A DNA stretch of 64,000 bases from an uncultured Eubacteriales bacterium. Its GTDB lineage: Bacteria > Bacillota > Clostridia > Christensenellales > Aristaeellaceae. Position numbers and translations under genes: made by a program. Positions 26,041 through 33,858 of this stretch are shown piece by piece. The notes below the pieces were generated by a model, which saw only the letters and a list, made by a program, of their open reading frames with translations, did no database searches and was not told the origin of the DNA. The number at the start of each line of letters is the position of its first letter. Position 1 is the stretch's first letter. The DNA lies in NCBI GenBank assembly GCA_900315675.1, contig OMZY01000014.1, forward strand, positions 1-64,000, given 5' to 3'.

Positions 26041-26060
26041 GCAAACACAAACGGTATCCC

Positions 26061-26089
26061 GGACCGCCCGTCAAGGGCGGTCCTTTTTT
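26061..26089 (+). terminator. Terminator after the sugar-ABC locus
   Basis: Stem ggaccgccc/gggcggtcc with a gtcaa-type loop and T6. Confidence 0.9.
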
Positions 26090-26110
26090 GTGAAAATAAT
26101 GTGCAACACC

Positions 26111-26139
26111 TTGAATAATCCGCTCGGAGCAGGTAGAAT
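26111..26139 (+). promoter_or_regulatory. Promoter of the xylanase gene
   Basis: TTGAAT (26111-26116), 17-base spacer and TAGAAT (26134-26139), about 35 bases ahead of the GH10 start codon. Confidence 0.65.
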
Positions 26140-26176
26140 ATGTACGAACAACTTGTTCCTGAAAGGATGGTATATC

Positions 26177-27733
26177 ATGGTCAAGAAGCTCCTGGCTATC
26201 CTGATGATTATGACCCTGCTGGGCAGCTGCGTTTCTGCACTGGCGGATGAAGCGAAAACAGTCTATGTTTCCGATTTTTCAAAGAATTCGGACGACTGGT
26301 ACGGCCGCGGCGCACAATGCTACAACACGGTGGACGCTACACTGAAGACCATCGGACGGCAGAATAGCTGGAATTCACCGGGACGGGATTTTCCCCTGAT
26401 CGAGGGCGGAAAATACGATCTGAGCGTTGAAGTCAAACAGGATGACCTGGAAAAGGCCAGTTTCATGATCTCCATTGCACACAGCGTGGAAGGAATGGAA
26501 ACCTATGAAAACCTAGCCTTTGGTGAGGCAAAAAAGGGCGAATGGACAACGCTGACCGGCAAATATACCGCGGGGGACTATTCCCGTTATGTGCTGTATG
26601 TGGAAACGGCCGGGGCAGAGAACCTGGATTTCGAAATCCGGAATTTCACGGTGACCGCGCCTGAAGGAGAACCGGAACCCAAGCCTACTGTGCCGCCGAT
26701 GGTGATTGAGGAAGCCGGAGAGGTGCCGAGCCTGAAGGAAATCTATGCGGACAGGTTTGACTTTGGCTCCGCGGCTCCCCAGATGGTTTTCCGGGATCTC
26801 AAATGGCTAAAACTGATGAAAGAGCAGTTCAGTATCCTGACACCGGAAAATGAAATGAAGCCGGATTCTGTGCTGGATGTGGCCGGGAGTAAGAAGCTGC
26901 TGGAGGAAACCGGGGATGAAACCGCCGTGGCGGTCCGCTTTGACGCGGCAAAGGCGCTGCTGAGATTCGCCCAGGACACCGGGGTCAAAGTACACGGACA
27001 CGTGCTGATCTGGCACAGCCAGACGCCGGAAACCTTCTTCCATGAGGGTTATGACTCCAAAAAGCCGCTGGTGACCCGTGAGGTAATGCTGGGCCGGATG
27101 GAGAACTATATCAAAGGCGTTTTTGAATACCTGGACGCCAATTATCCGGGCGTGGTCGTTTCCTGGGACGTGCTGAACGAGGCGATTGACGACGGCTCCA
27201 ACTGGCTGCGGAACAGTAACTGGAAGAAGATCATCGGCGAGGATTATCCGAATTTCGCCTATGCCTATGCCCGCAAGTATGCCCCGGCGGATGTGAAGCT
27301 TTATTACAATGACTACAACACGGCAATGCCGGGCAAGCTGCGCGGGATTGTGAAGCTGCTGAACAGCCTGATCCCGGAGGGAAACATTGACGGCTACGGT
27401 TTCCAGATGCATCACAGCGTCTCGTTTCCGTCCATCCAGCAGATTGACACAGCCGTGAATACCATTGCCAATATGGGCATCCGCCTGCGCGTGAGCGAGC
27501 TGGACGTGACCGTGAGCAACAACAGTGAGGCATCCTTCAGAAAACAGGCACAGTATTATGCCGAAGTGATGAAGATTATCCTCAAGCACAGCGATCAGTT
27601 TGAAGCGGTTCAGGTATGGGGCCTGACCGATACGATGAGCTGGCGCGGTTCCCAGTACCCGCTGCTGTTTGACGGCAGGGGCAATCCGAAACCCGCGTTC
27701 TGGGCGGTAGCGGATCCTGAACACTGGCATTAA
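26177..27733 (+). CDS. Secreted GH10 endo-1,4-beta-xylanase with N-terminal CBM22-like module
   Basis: 518 residues. Signal peptide about 1-23 (ends VSALA). Residues about 25-170 form a beta-sandwich resembling CBM22 (GRGAQCYNTVDATLKTIGR, FPLIEGGKYDLSVEVKQD). The GH10 barrel covers about 190-518, with HGHVLIWHSQTPE, the acid/base Glu335 in WDVLNEAID and the nucleophile Glu441 in RVSELDVTV; both catalytic residues are intact. It hydrolyses xylan backbones outside the cell. aaagg precedes the chosen ATG; the long open frame upstream in this phase is not coding. Single-gene unit between its own promoter and terminator. Confidence 0.95.
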   Translation: MVKKLLAILMIMTLLGSCVSALADEAKTVYVSDFSKNSDDWYGRGAQCYNTVDATLKTIGRQNSWNSPGRDFPLIEGGKYDLSVEVKQDDLEKASFMISIAHSVEGMETYENLAFGEAKKGEWTTLTGKYTAGDYSRYVLYVETAGAENLDFEIRNFTVTAPEGEPEPKPTVPPMVIEEAGEVPSLKEIYADRFDFGSAAPQMVFRDLKWLKLMKEQFSILTPENEMKPDSVLDVAGSKKLLEETGDETAVAVRFDAAKALLRFAQDTGVKVHGHVLIWHSQTPETFFHEGYDSKKPLVTREVMLGRMENYIKGVFEYLDANYPGVVVSWDVLNEAIDDGSNWLRNSNWKKIIGEDYPNFAYAYARKYAPADVKLYYNDYNTAMPGKLRGIVKLLNSLIPEGNIDGYGFQMHHSVSFPSIQQIDTAVNTIANMGIRLRVSELDVTVSNNSEASFRKQAQYYAEVMKIILKHSDQFEAVQVWGLTDTMSWRGSQYPLLFDGRGNPKPAFWAVADPEHWH

Positions 27734-27740
27734 ACGATGA

Positions 27741-27767
27741 ACAGGAGGGGAGACCTTCCTGTTTTTG
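27741..27767 (+). terminator. Terminator of the xylanase gene
   Basis: Stem acagga/tcctgt with an internal gggg-agacct loop and a short T5 run. Moderate strength. Confidence 0.65.
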
Positions 27768-27783
27768 TATATCTGGAAAAAAC

Positions 27784-27812
27784 TTGAAATGAAAAATGAA
27801 AAGCGTTATACT
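27784..27812 (+). promoter_or_regulatory. Promoter of the pilus-assembly-like operon
   Basis: TTGAAA (27784-27789), 17-base spacer and TATACT (27807-27812). Leader of about 80 bases before the first gene. Confidence 0.65.
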
Positions 27813-27899
27813 CACTATGAGTACTTGTATACATAAATAAATGCATTTTTCCGGTGACTGTTCCAGCTGGTTTCCGGAAACCGGACATGGAGAGAACGG

Positions 27900-28823
27900 A
27901 TGGAAATCTATCATCCCAGAGACGAAGAACTGCTTCGCGAAATGAAGCGGGTGAGACGCTCCGACAGACGGAAGCGCCTTTTCCGGGGCCTGTCCATTCT
28001 GCTGATCCTGAGCTTTGCCGTCGGTCTCATTGTTTTCCATCGCTATTATCAGCTGGCCGTTACCCATGGCACCGCCATGGGGGATACGCTGCCGGAGGGA
28101 AGCCTGGTGCTGGTCCGCAGGCCTGAAGCCGGACAGATCTACAGCGCCGGGGATATCATCCTGTACGAAAAGCGGCTGGCCAAGCCGGTGGAGCTGACCA
28201 TCCTGAATGCGAAAGGCAAGACCCGCCGGTATTGCCGGTATGTGCTGTACCGGGACGTGGGAACCACGAGACAATACTATGTTTCGTCAGAAAATGGCTT
28301 TTCATGGATTGAAAGCGTTAACGGCGCGGAAATATTTGAAAGCACCGAAGAGGGGACTGTCAGCATCGGAACGGAGAATCTGAAGAACGGTGAATACTGG
28401 CTGAAAGAAGTGCAGGCCTCCTACGGGCAGCCGCTGCTGACGGATCCGATTCCGTTTGCAGTGGTCAACCCTGTGAAAACCCAGATGAAACGGGTGCTGG
28501 CCGGACCCGGAGAACGGGTGGTCCTGAGCCCCTATGCGGAAACCAGGGTGAACAGCCGGGAAATCAGTAAAACCTATACCTCCGGACGAACAGAGGACGC
28601 GGCTCCTGAGGGACGCCGGCTGATCATGGCACGGGACCGGTACTTCGTCCAGGGCGATCAGCTGAGCCTTTCTGTGGACAGCCGGGAAACAGACTACAGT
28701 ACTGTTTCTGAAGGAGAAATAATCGGACGGGCGGAGTTTGCCCTCTGGCCTCTGCAATGCTTCGGGAACCTGACAGGTGTGCAGACGACCATCGCCGGAA
28801 CAGAAACGGAGGCGATGGAATGA
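27900..28823 (+). CDS. Signal peptidase I-like (S26) protein, catalytic Ser lost, with inserted SpaA-like domain
   Basis: 307 residues with one transmembrane helix (about 30-48). S26 boxes are recognisable: box B is GTAMGDTLPEGSLVLV, where the nucleophile Ser of GxSMxPTL is Ala59; box D is MKRVLAGPGERVVL with the general-base Lys197 present; box E is FVQGDQLSLSVDSRET. Between boxes B and D, at about residues 94-190, lies an insertion that reads as a SpaA/Cna-B-like domain, including GTVSIGTENLKNGEYWLKEV and ASYGQPLLTDPIPFAVV. A dead signal-peptidase fold is known as a pilus-assembly factor (SipA of group A streptococcus), so a chaperone role is inferred. It overlaps the next gene by ATGA. Confidence 0.8.
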   Translation: MEIYHPRDEELLREMKRVRRSDRRKRLFRGLSILLILSFAVGLIVFHRYYQLAVTHGTAMGDTLPEGSLVLVRRPEAGQIYSAGDIILYEKRLAKPVELTILNAKGKTRRYCRYVLYRDVGTTRQYYVSSENGFSWIESVNGAEIFESTEEGTVSIGTENLKNGEYWLKEVQASYGQPLLTDPIPFAVVNPVKTQMKRVLAGPGERVVLSPYAETRVNSREISKTYTSGRTEDAAPEGRRLIMARDRYFVQGDQLSLSVDSRETDYSTVSEGEIIGRAEFALWPLQCFGNLTGVQTTIAGTETEAME

Positions 28824-29785
28824 AGAAGCTGGCTGCAGGAATCCTGATTATTCTGCTGATTTTTGCCGTTGCCGGTTATTTCCTGTATCCGGTGATTTCC
28901 GATCAGCTGGGCCGGAGACGGGACAGCGGCATTATGCAGGACTACCGAGCAAAGACCGCGCAGATGAGCAGCGAACAGCGGGAAAAGCTGTTCGGCGAAG
29001 CAAAGGCATGGAACGAAAGCCTGGAGGAGATCCGCGTTGAAGATGTCTTTATGAAAGACAATCAGCGGACTACGAGGGATTATCAGAATCATATGAACGT
29101 GCACGACGGCGTCATTGCAGAGCTGGTGATCCCGGATATCGGCGTGACGCTGCCGGTTTTCCACCAGAGCACGGAGACGCCGGCAAACCTGAAACTGGTA
29201 CATGTGAATACCAGCTCCCTTCCAGCGGACGGAAGCAGGGAGAACATTGTGCTGGCGGGGCCCGGCTTGCTCAAAGCTGAAGGCTTTTTGAGTGAGATCG
29301 GACTGACAGATGACAGGATGTTGGAAGGCCTGGACAAATTGATTCCGGGTAATCTGGTGATCCTGAACGTATTGGACCGGACCATGGTTTACCGTGTAAA
29401 AGGCGTACAGATGCTTGCTTCAGCCGGACTTGGGGACCTTGATCTGACGCCGGAGGAAGGCGATGAAAAGCTGACGCTGATTACCCAGCGGAAGGATCAG
29501 CGGCTGCTGGTCCAGACAGAACGCATTCCTATTTGGGAGGCAAGGACACTGCTGGCGGAAACAGACCGGGTTTCATTCCCAGCGGACTGGCAGAATGTAC
29601 TGTTCCTGGGCTTTCCGGTGCTGCTGGCGGGCCTGCTTGTGCTGTGGGTTATAGAAATCATCAAAGGACGTGCCTACAGGCTGCCCGGGGAGGGCAGGAA
29701 AGCAGACCAGGAACAAAGAGAAAAAAATGCAAGAGAGACGATAGAGCAGATCGGAACAGAAATCAGTGAGGGTGAAGAGCCATGA
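28820..29785 (+). CDS. Class C sortase-like protein with catalytic residues lost
   Basis: 321 residues with the class C sortase layout: N-terminal helix (about 3-22), helical linker, sortase beta-barrel (about 95-245) and C-terminal helix (about 258-283) with a charged tail. ELVIPDIGVTLPVFHQS and HVNTSSLPADG align with the family, but the catalytic His (usually SGHRGLP) is Pro148 in VLAGPGLL, and the catalytic Cys (TCTPYG) is Gln223 in LITQRKDQRLLV, with four residues deleted before the retained Arg228. It cannot work as a transpeptidase. Compare the intact sortase at 36767. Start chosen at the ATG after ggaggc, overlapping the previous stop. Confidence 0.8.
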   Translation: MKKLAAGILIILLIFAVAGYFLYPVISDQLGRRRDSGIMQDYRAKTAQMSSEQREKLFGEAKAWNESLEEIRVEDVFMKDNQRTTRDYQNHMNVHDGVIAELVIPDIGVTLPVFHQSTETPANLKLVHVNTSSLPADGSRENIVLAGPGLLKAEGFLSEIGLTDDRMLEGLDKLIPGNLVILNVLDRTMVYRVKGVQMLASAGLGDLDLTPEEGDEKLTLITQRKDQRLLVQTERIPIWEARTLLAETDRVSFPADWQNVLFLGFPVLLAGLLVLWVIEIIKGRAYRLPGEGRKADQEQREKNARETIEQIGTEISEGEEP

Positions 29786-30552
29786 GAAAACCTGGAATAA
29801 GACTGGTATACGCTATGCTGGCATTTATGCTTCTGTTTTCCTGTGCGCCTGTTTTTGCAGAAACGCAGGAGAAGGCAGATGGCTGGCTGAGTATTACTGT
29901 CGGGGATGAGAGGAGCGGGTTCAATCCGGAAGGAACCCGTATAGCCATCTATCTGCTGGCCACAGGTGATTACGGAGACTGGAAAATGACTGATAACTTC
30001 AGTGATATAACGGTCTTTACAAGGGATGACGGATCTGCGTCAGTCGATATTACACTCGGACAAATTCGCAGACGCATCGATGACCGGAAGCTCAAGCCTG
30101 TGGAAGAGGCGGTCAGCGATGAAAAGGGAAAAATCGAGTTTAAAAACCTGTCACATGGTATTTATTATGCTGAGATGATTGCTGGTCCTGACAGACTGAA
30201 GATGAGTCCCATGCTGATTTCGATACCGAGCAAGAGCGGAAATCCACAGGTGCGAGCAGTTGCAAAGTATGAATATGAAACGCCTTCACCCAGCCCGACT
30301 CCGTCACCAAAGCCGACACTGACGCCTTTCGTACCGCCGGTGACGCCGACCAGTGACAATACGCCGGCACCGCCTACCAGAGAACCGGAACCGACGCCGA
30401 CAAATTCCCCGAATCCGAATACGACCCCGGTACCGCCGCATGTTCCGACACTTCCGCCCGGACCGCAGGAATCCACTGTTCCGCTGGAGGATTATGAAGC
30501 GGCGCTGGGCCTGGGGAATATCCAGATGCATGTAGGCGTTTGTTATGAATAA
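29782..30552 (+). CDS. Secreted SpaA-like protein with Pro/Thr-rich tail and no cell-wall anchor
   Basis: 256 residues. Signal peptide about 1-26 (ends PVFA). Residues about 30-165 resemble a pilin prealbumin-like domain: GTRIAIYLLATGDYGDW, EKGKIEFKNLSHGIYYAEMI and KMSPMLISIPS. Residues about 170-232 are a low-complexity spacer of repeated PTPSP/TPxPP units. There is no LPXTG motif and no C-terminal hydrophobic helix; the protein ends in a short soluble region (YEAALGLGNIQMHVGVCYE). It could be a non-covalently held minor pilin or a ligand of the neighbouring pseudo-sortase. Overlaps the previous gene by ATGA. Confidence 0.7.
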   Translation: MRKPGIRLVYAMLAFMLLFSCAPVFAETQEKADGWLSITVGDERSGFNPEGTRIAIYLLATGDYGDWKMTDNFSDITVFTRDDGSASVDITLGQIRRRIDDRKLKPVEEAVSDEKGKIEFKNLSHGIYYAEMIAGPDRLKMSPMLISIPSKSGNPQVRAVAKYEYETPSPSPTPSPKPTLTPFVPPVTPTSDNTPAPPTREPEPTPTNSPNPNTTPVPPHVPTLPPGPQESTVPLEDYEAALGLGNIQMHVGVCYE

Positions 30553-30589
30553 ACAAAACCGGAAGAAAGAACACGGGAGACGGACGTAT

Positions 30590-32620
30590 ATGAAACGACT
30601 GATTGCGATCATAGCGGCAGGAATAATGCTTCTGGGCGCAATGTCCGCTTTTGCGGAAGACCGGCCGGAGGCAACGGTGGAGCCGGTTCTCTCGTATCCG
30701 GACAGGAATTATGAGGAACTGGTTGTCGGCAATCCTACTCCGATGGACGGAAAGTTCTTTACGGGAATGTGGGGAAATGCCACTACAGATATTGACGTTC
30801 GTACGCTGGTCAACTCTTATTACCTGACCATCTGGGGTTATGACACAGGTTTTTTCCGGGCCAATCCGGTGACGGTAGCGGGACTCAGCGTGACAGAGGA
30901 CGCCAAACAGTACAGAAAGTACCGTTTTCAGCTTGCAGATGATCTGTTCTATTCTGACGGAACCCGGATTACCGCCTGGGATTATGCTTTTTCCGTGTTG
31001 TTCCAGATTGCACCGGAAATCAGCGAATTGGGCGGATTGCCCATGGATCTTTCCTATCTGGAAGGATATGAAGATTATGTTTCCGGTGAGGTGCCGTATC
31101 TTGCAGGCGTCCGGGTGACAGACGATCTGAAAATTGAGTTTTCAGTCAAACCGGAGGCACTTCCATATTTCTTTGAATTGTATCGGCTCGGTTTCCTGCC
31201 GTACCCGATCCATGAGATTGCACCCGGATGCAAGGTCTTTGATGACGGAATGGGAATCTATATCGGGAATGAAGATCCGGATGTCCTTGAAAAGATCTTC
31301 AGCACGGAGCTGCTGCAAAAAACCGTAATGGATCCTGATAACGGTTATTTGTCCCATCCAACGGTAGGAAGCGGCCCTTATGTGCTTACTTCCTGGGACG
31401 GGCAAACCTGCACGTTTGAGATTAACCCTTATTTCAAGGGAAATTCAGAAGGCTTTACGCCCAGTATTCCTAAGCTGCGTTTCACCCTGGCTGAAAATGA
31501 CACCATGATTGACAAACTGGAAGCAGATGAGTTCCAGCTGCTGAATAAGGTGGTCCGCAGGGACGTAATTGAAAAGGGAATCGGGTTGGTTTCCTCCGGG
31601 AAAGGATACACGCTGACAAATTATCCGCGTATCGGTTTATCCTTTATTGTTTTTACGCCGGACAGCCCCGCACTGCAGGAACAGGATGTGCGCCAGGCGA
31701 TCAATTTCTGCATGGACAAAGACGCTATGCGGGAAGACTATACCCATCTGTACGGGATAACCATGGACGGCATGATCGGTATCGGACAGTGGATGTACGG
31801 TATGGTCATGGGTACAGAGGAGTATCCGGAAACCCTGCCGGAGAATCCGACACCGGAGGAAGAGGAGGAATACAACCAGAAGATCAGCGAGTGGAAGGCA
31901 CTCTCCCTGGATGGATTGAAGCACTATGAGCTGGATGTGAACAAAGCAGTCCGTCTGCTGGACGGAAACGGCTGGACGATGAACACGGAAGGCAGACGTT
32001 TTCAGGCAGGACGGGATGAAGTGCGCTGCAAGAAGATCCGGGGCGAGCTGATCACACTGGAGCTGACCTGTGCATATCCGAAGGATAATATCATGGCAGC
32101 TTCCATGGAAGAGTATTTTGTACCTTTCCTGAAGGAAGCGGGAATAAAGCTGACACTGATTCCCATGGAAATGAAGGAACTACTGAAAGCTTACAATGAC
32201 AGGGATATTGAAAACATCGACATGTTCTACCTGGGAGATGACTTCAATATAGAATTTGATCCGCAGCTGTTCTTCCTGGCCGGTGATCCTGACGCATCGA
32301 AGGAGGATACGCTGGCCTGGGCACATGCTCAGATGGCGGAATACGCACGGCTGATGTGTGAGACGGTACCAAGCGACGCACTGGGATTTGTCCGGAAATG
32401 GATTACCTTCCAGGAAAAACTGAGCGATCTGCTGCCGCTGATTCCGGTATATTCCAATGTGTATTATGACTTCTACACCAGCGACCTGATGAACTACGAT
32501 ATTATCAAGTATATAACCTGGGGCGACGCCATTGTCCCGGCCAATTACTACAATGTCTATCAGTCCATGCTGGACATGGGGATAGATCCCACGGTTATGG
32601 AGGAAGAAGAAAATCCGTAA
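30590..32620 (+). CDS. Family-5 (oligopeptide-type) ABC solute-binding protein, orphan
   Basis: 676 residues. Signal peptide about 1-22 (ends SAFA); no lipobox. Family-5 features: FQLADDLFYSDGTRITAWDYAFS near residue 110, YRLGFLPYPIHEIAP, HPTVGSGPYVLTSWDGQTCTFE and QDVRQAINFCMDKDAMRED. These proteins bind peptides, nickel or oligosaccharides such as cellobiose in some anaerobes. There are no permease or ATPase genes next to it, and it lies in the middle of the pilus-assembly-like operon. The chosen ATG starts the signal peptide and follows gggag; a longer form beginning at 30545 is possible. Confidence 0.8.
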   Translation: MKRLIAIIAAGIMLLGAMSAFAEDRPEATVEPVLSYPDRNYEELVVGNPTPMDGKFFTGMWGNATTDIDVRTLVNSYYLTIWGYDTGFFRANPVTVAGLSVTEDAKQYRKYRFQLADDLFYSDGTRITAWDYAFSVLFQIAPEISELGGLPMDLSYLEGYEDYVSGEVPYLAGVRVTDDLKIEFSVKPEALPYFFELYRLGFLPYPIHEIAPGCKVFDDGMGIYIGNEDPDVLEKIFSTELLQKTVMDPDNGYLSHPTVGSGPYVLTSWDGQTCTFEINPYFKGNSEGFTPSIPKLRFTLAENDTMIDKLEADEFQLLNKVVRRDVIEKGIGLVSSGKGYTLTNYPRIGLSFIVFTPDSPALQEQDVRQAINFCMDKDAMREDYTHLYGITMDGMIGIGQWMYGMVMGTEEYPETLPENPTPEEEEEYNQKISEWKALSLDGLKHYELDVNKAVRLLDGNGWTMNTEGRRFQAGRDEVRCKKIRGELITLELTCAYPKDNIMAASMEEYFVPFLKEAGIKLTLIPMEMKELLKAYNDRDIENIDMFYLGDDFNIEFDPQLFFLAGDPDASKEDTLAWAHAQMAEYARLMCETVPSDALGFVRKWITFQEKLSDLLPLIPVYSNVYYDFYTSDLMNYDIIKYITWGDAIVPANYYNVYQSMLDMGIDPTVMEEEENP

Positions 32621-32643
32621 AAAACCGAGCGGAGGAACAGCGC

Positions 32644-33039
32644 ATGGCAAAGAACATGCTGAAAAACTACGGGCGTTTTGAACTGCTGGAACTGATATAC
32701 AACATGCGGAAGGAAAACCTGGAACTGAAGGAACGCTGCGACGCGGCGGAACGACAGGTGGTTGAGATCCGGATGCAGACGGAAAAGCAGCTGGATAACG
32801 CACGGCGGGACTACGAGAACCGGATTGAAGAGCTCCGGATGCAGGGTGCTGCAAAAGATCTGCAGATCCGGATGAAGAAGATCGAGGAACAGCTGCGACT
32901 GCTGCAGAAACTGACCATGGTGGATATAGATTTGCCGGAAATGCCTACGGAGGAAGAAATCGAGCAGGTGGCAGAACAGGAAGCCCGTGACCGTGAGGGG
33001 CAGATGAGACTCCTGAAAGAAGAACAGAAAACTGAGTAA
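32644..33039 (+). CDS. Coiled-coil protein of sortase loci
   Basis: 131 residues, predicted as one long coiled coil (about 10-100) of Glu/Lys/Arg-rich heptads, cytosolic, without signal peptide. The N-terminal MLKNYGRFELLELIYNMRKE resembles the beginning of small coiled-coil proteins I remember next to pilin and signal-peptidase genes in Clostridia; biochemical role unknown. ggagg lies nine bases upstream. It sits 23 bases after the binding protein and 14 before the second S26-like gene. Confidence 0.65.
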   Translation: MAKNMLKNYGRFELLELIYNMRKENLELKERCDAAERQVVEIRMQTEKQLDNARRDYENRIEELRMQGAAKDLQIRMKKIEEQLRLLQKLTMVDIDLPEMPTEEEIEQVAEQEARDREGQMRLLKEEQKTE

Positions 33040-33053
33040 ACGAGGGGACAGCC

Positions 33054-33653
33054 ATGGCCGGAAAAACAAGAAAAGCCGACACAATGCCGGATCTGAAAGA
33101 AATAGAGACCGAAATGAGCCAGGTCCGGAGCAAAGGAAGGTTCAGGCAGGCGCTCAGAGGCACTTTCGGAACCTTTATTGTGGTGGCGGCACTGGCGGTG
33201 ATTATTGCCTTCATTTTCCTGCCTGTTTTACGGATTACGAACGGACATAACATGGAGCCCGGACTCCAGCCTGGAGACATAGTTATTCTTCAGAAAACTG
33301 ACGACGTGAAGACTGGGGACGTATGCGCTTTCTACTTCAATAACAAACTTCTCCTGCGCCGTGTGATTGCGCGGGAAGGGGATAAGGTGGAGATTGATGA
33401 GAAGGGATACGTGAAGGTGAACGGGGAGTTCCTGGAAGAAGACGGGTACATTTCAGAGCATGCCCTGGGTCAGTGTGATATTGATTTCCCGTTCCGTGTG
33501 CCGGCGGGACAGCTCTTCGTGATGGGAGATAACCGGGACTATGCCCTGGACAGCCGGGCGACCAATTTCGGGTGCATTGCGCAGGACGAAATCTTTGGGA
33601 AACCGTTGGCGCGGATCTATCCCTTTGGCAGCCTGACCTGGTATGGGTTATGA
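33054..33653 (+). CDS. Signal peptidase I-like (S26) protein, catalytic dyad replaced
   Basis: 199 residues with a transmembrane helix at about 39-60. The S26 fold is clear (QPGDIVILQ, VKTGDVCAFYFNNKLLLRRVI, EGDKVEIDEKGYVKVNGEFL, FVMGDNRDYALDSRATNFGCI). The nucleophile Ser is Asn66 in NGHNMEPGL and the general-base Lys is Arg102 in LLLRRVIA, so proteolysis is not expected. Overall it resembles the signal-peptidase homologues that accompany class C sortases. A pilin chaperone role, as for streptococcal SipA, is inferred. Last gene of the operon that begins at 27900; the pilin gene follows under its own promoter. Confidence 0.82.
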   Translation: MAGKTRKADTMPDLKEIETEMSQVRSKGRFRQALRGTFGTFIVVAALAVIIAFIFLPVLRITNGHNMEPGLQPGDIVILQKTDDVKTGDVCAFYFNNKLLLRRVIAREGDKVEIDEKGYVKVNGEFLEEDGYISEHALGQCDIDFPFRVPAGQLFVMGDNRDYALDSRATNFGCIAQDEIFGKPLARIYPFGSLTWYGL

Positions 33654-33701
33654 CAGAATGAAGGTATGACAAGAAAAATACAACATTAGTATTCAATCTT
33701 G

Positions 33702-33730
33702 TTGACAACTATTGGAAATCAGCCTATAAT
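33702..33730 (+). promoter_or_regulatory. Strong promoter of the pilin gene
   Basis: Perfect TTGACA (33702-33707), 17-base spacer and TATAAT (33725-33730). A 120-base leader contains a ggcatt-gaga-aatgcc hairpin (33785-33800) before the agagggga binding site. Confidence 0.85.
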
Positions 33731-33858
33731 TACATCACAGTATAGGATACATATACCATGTTACTTTTCACAGGGAACCTTGAAGGCATTGAGAAATGCC
33801 GGATTTGAATGATAGAAGTCTACTTTGCGACTATATTATTTAAGAGGGGATGCTTACA

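Noticed and set aside
25958-26176. Longer start for the xylanase
   Set aside because: It would overlap the previous gene and its terminator; the signal peptide and binding site are at 26177.
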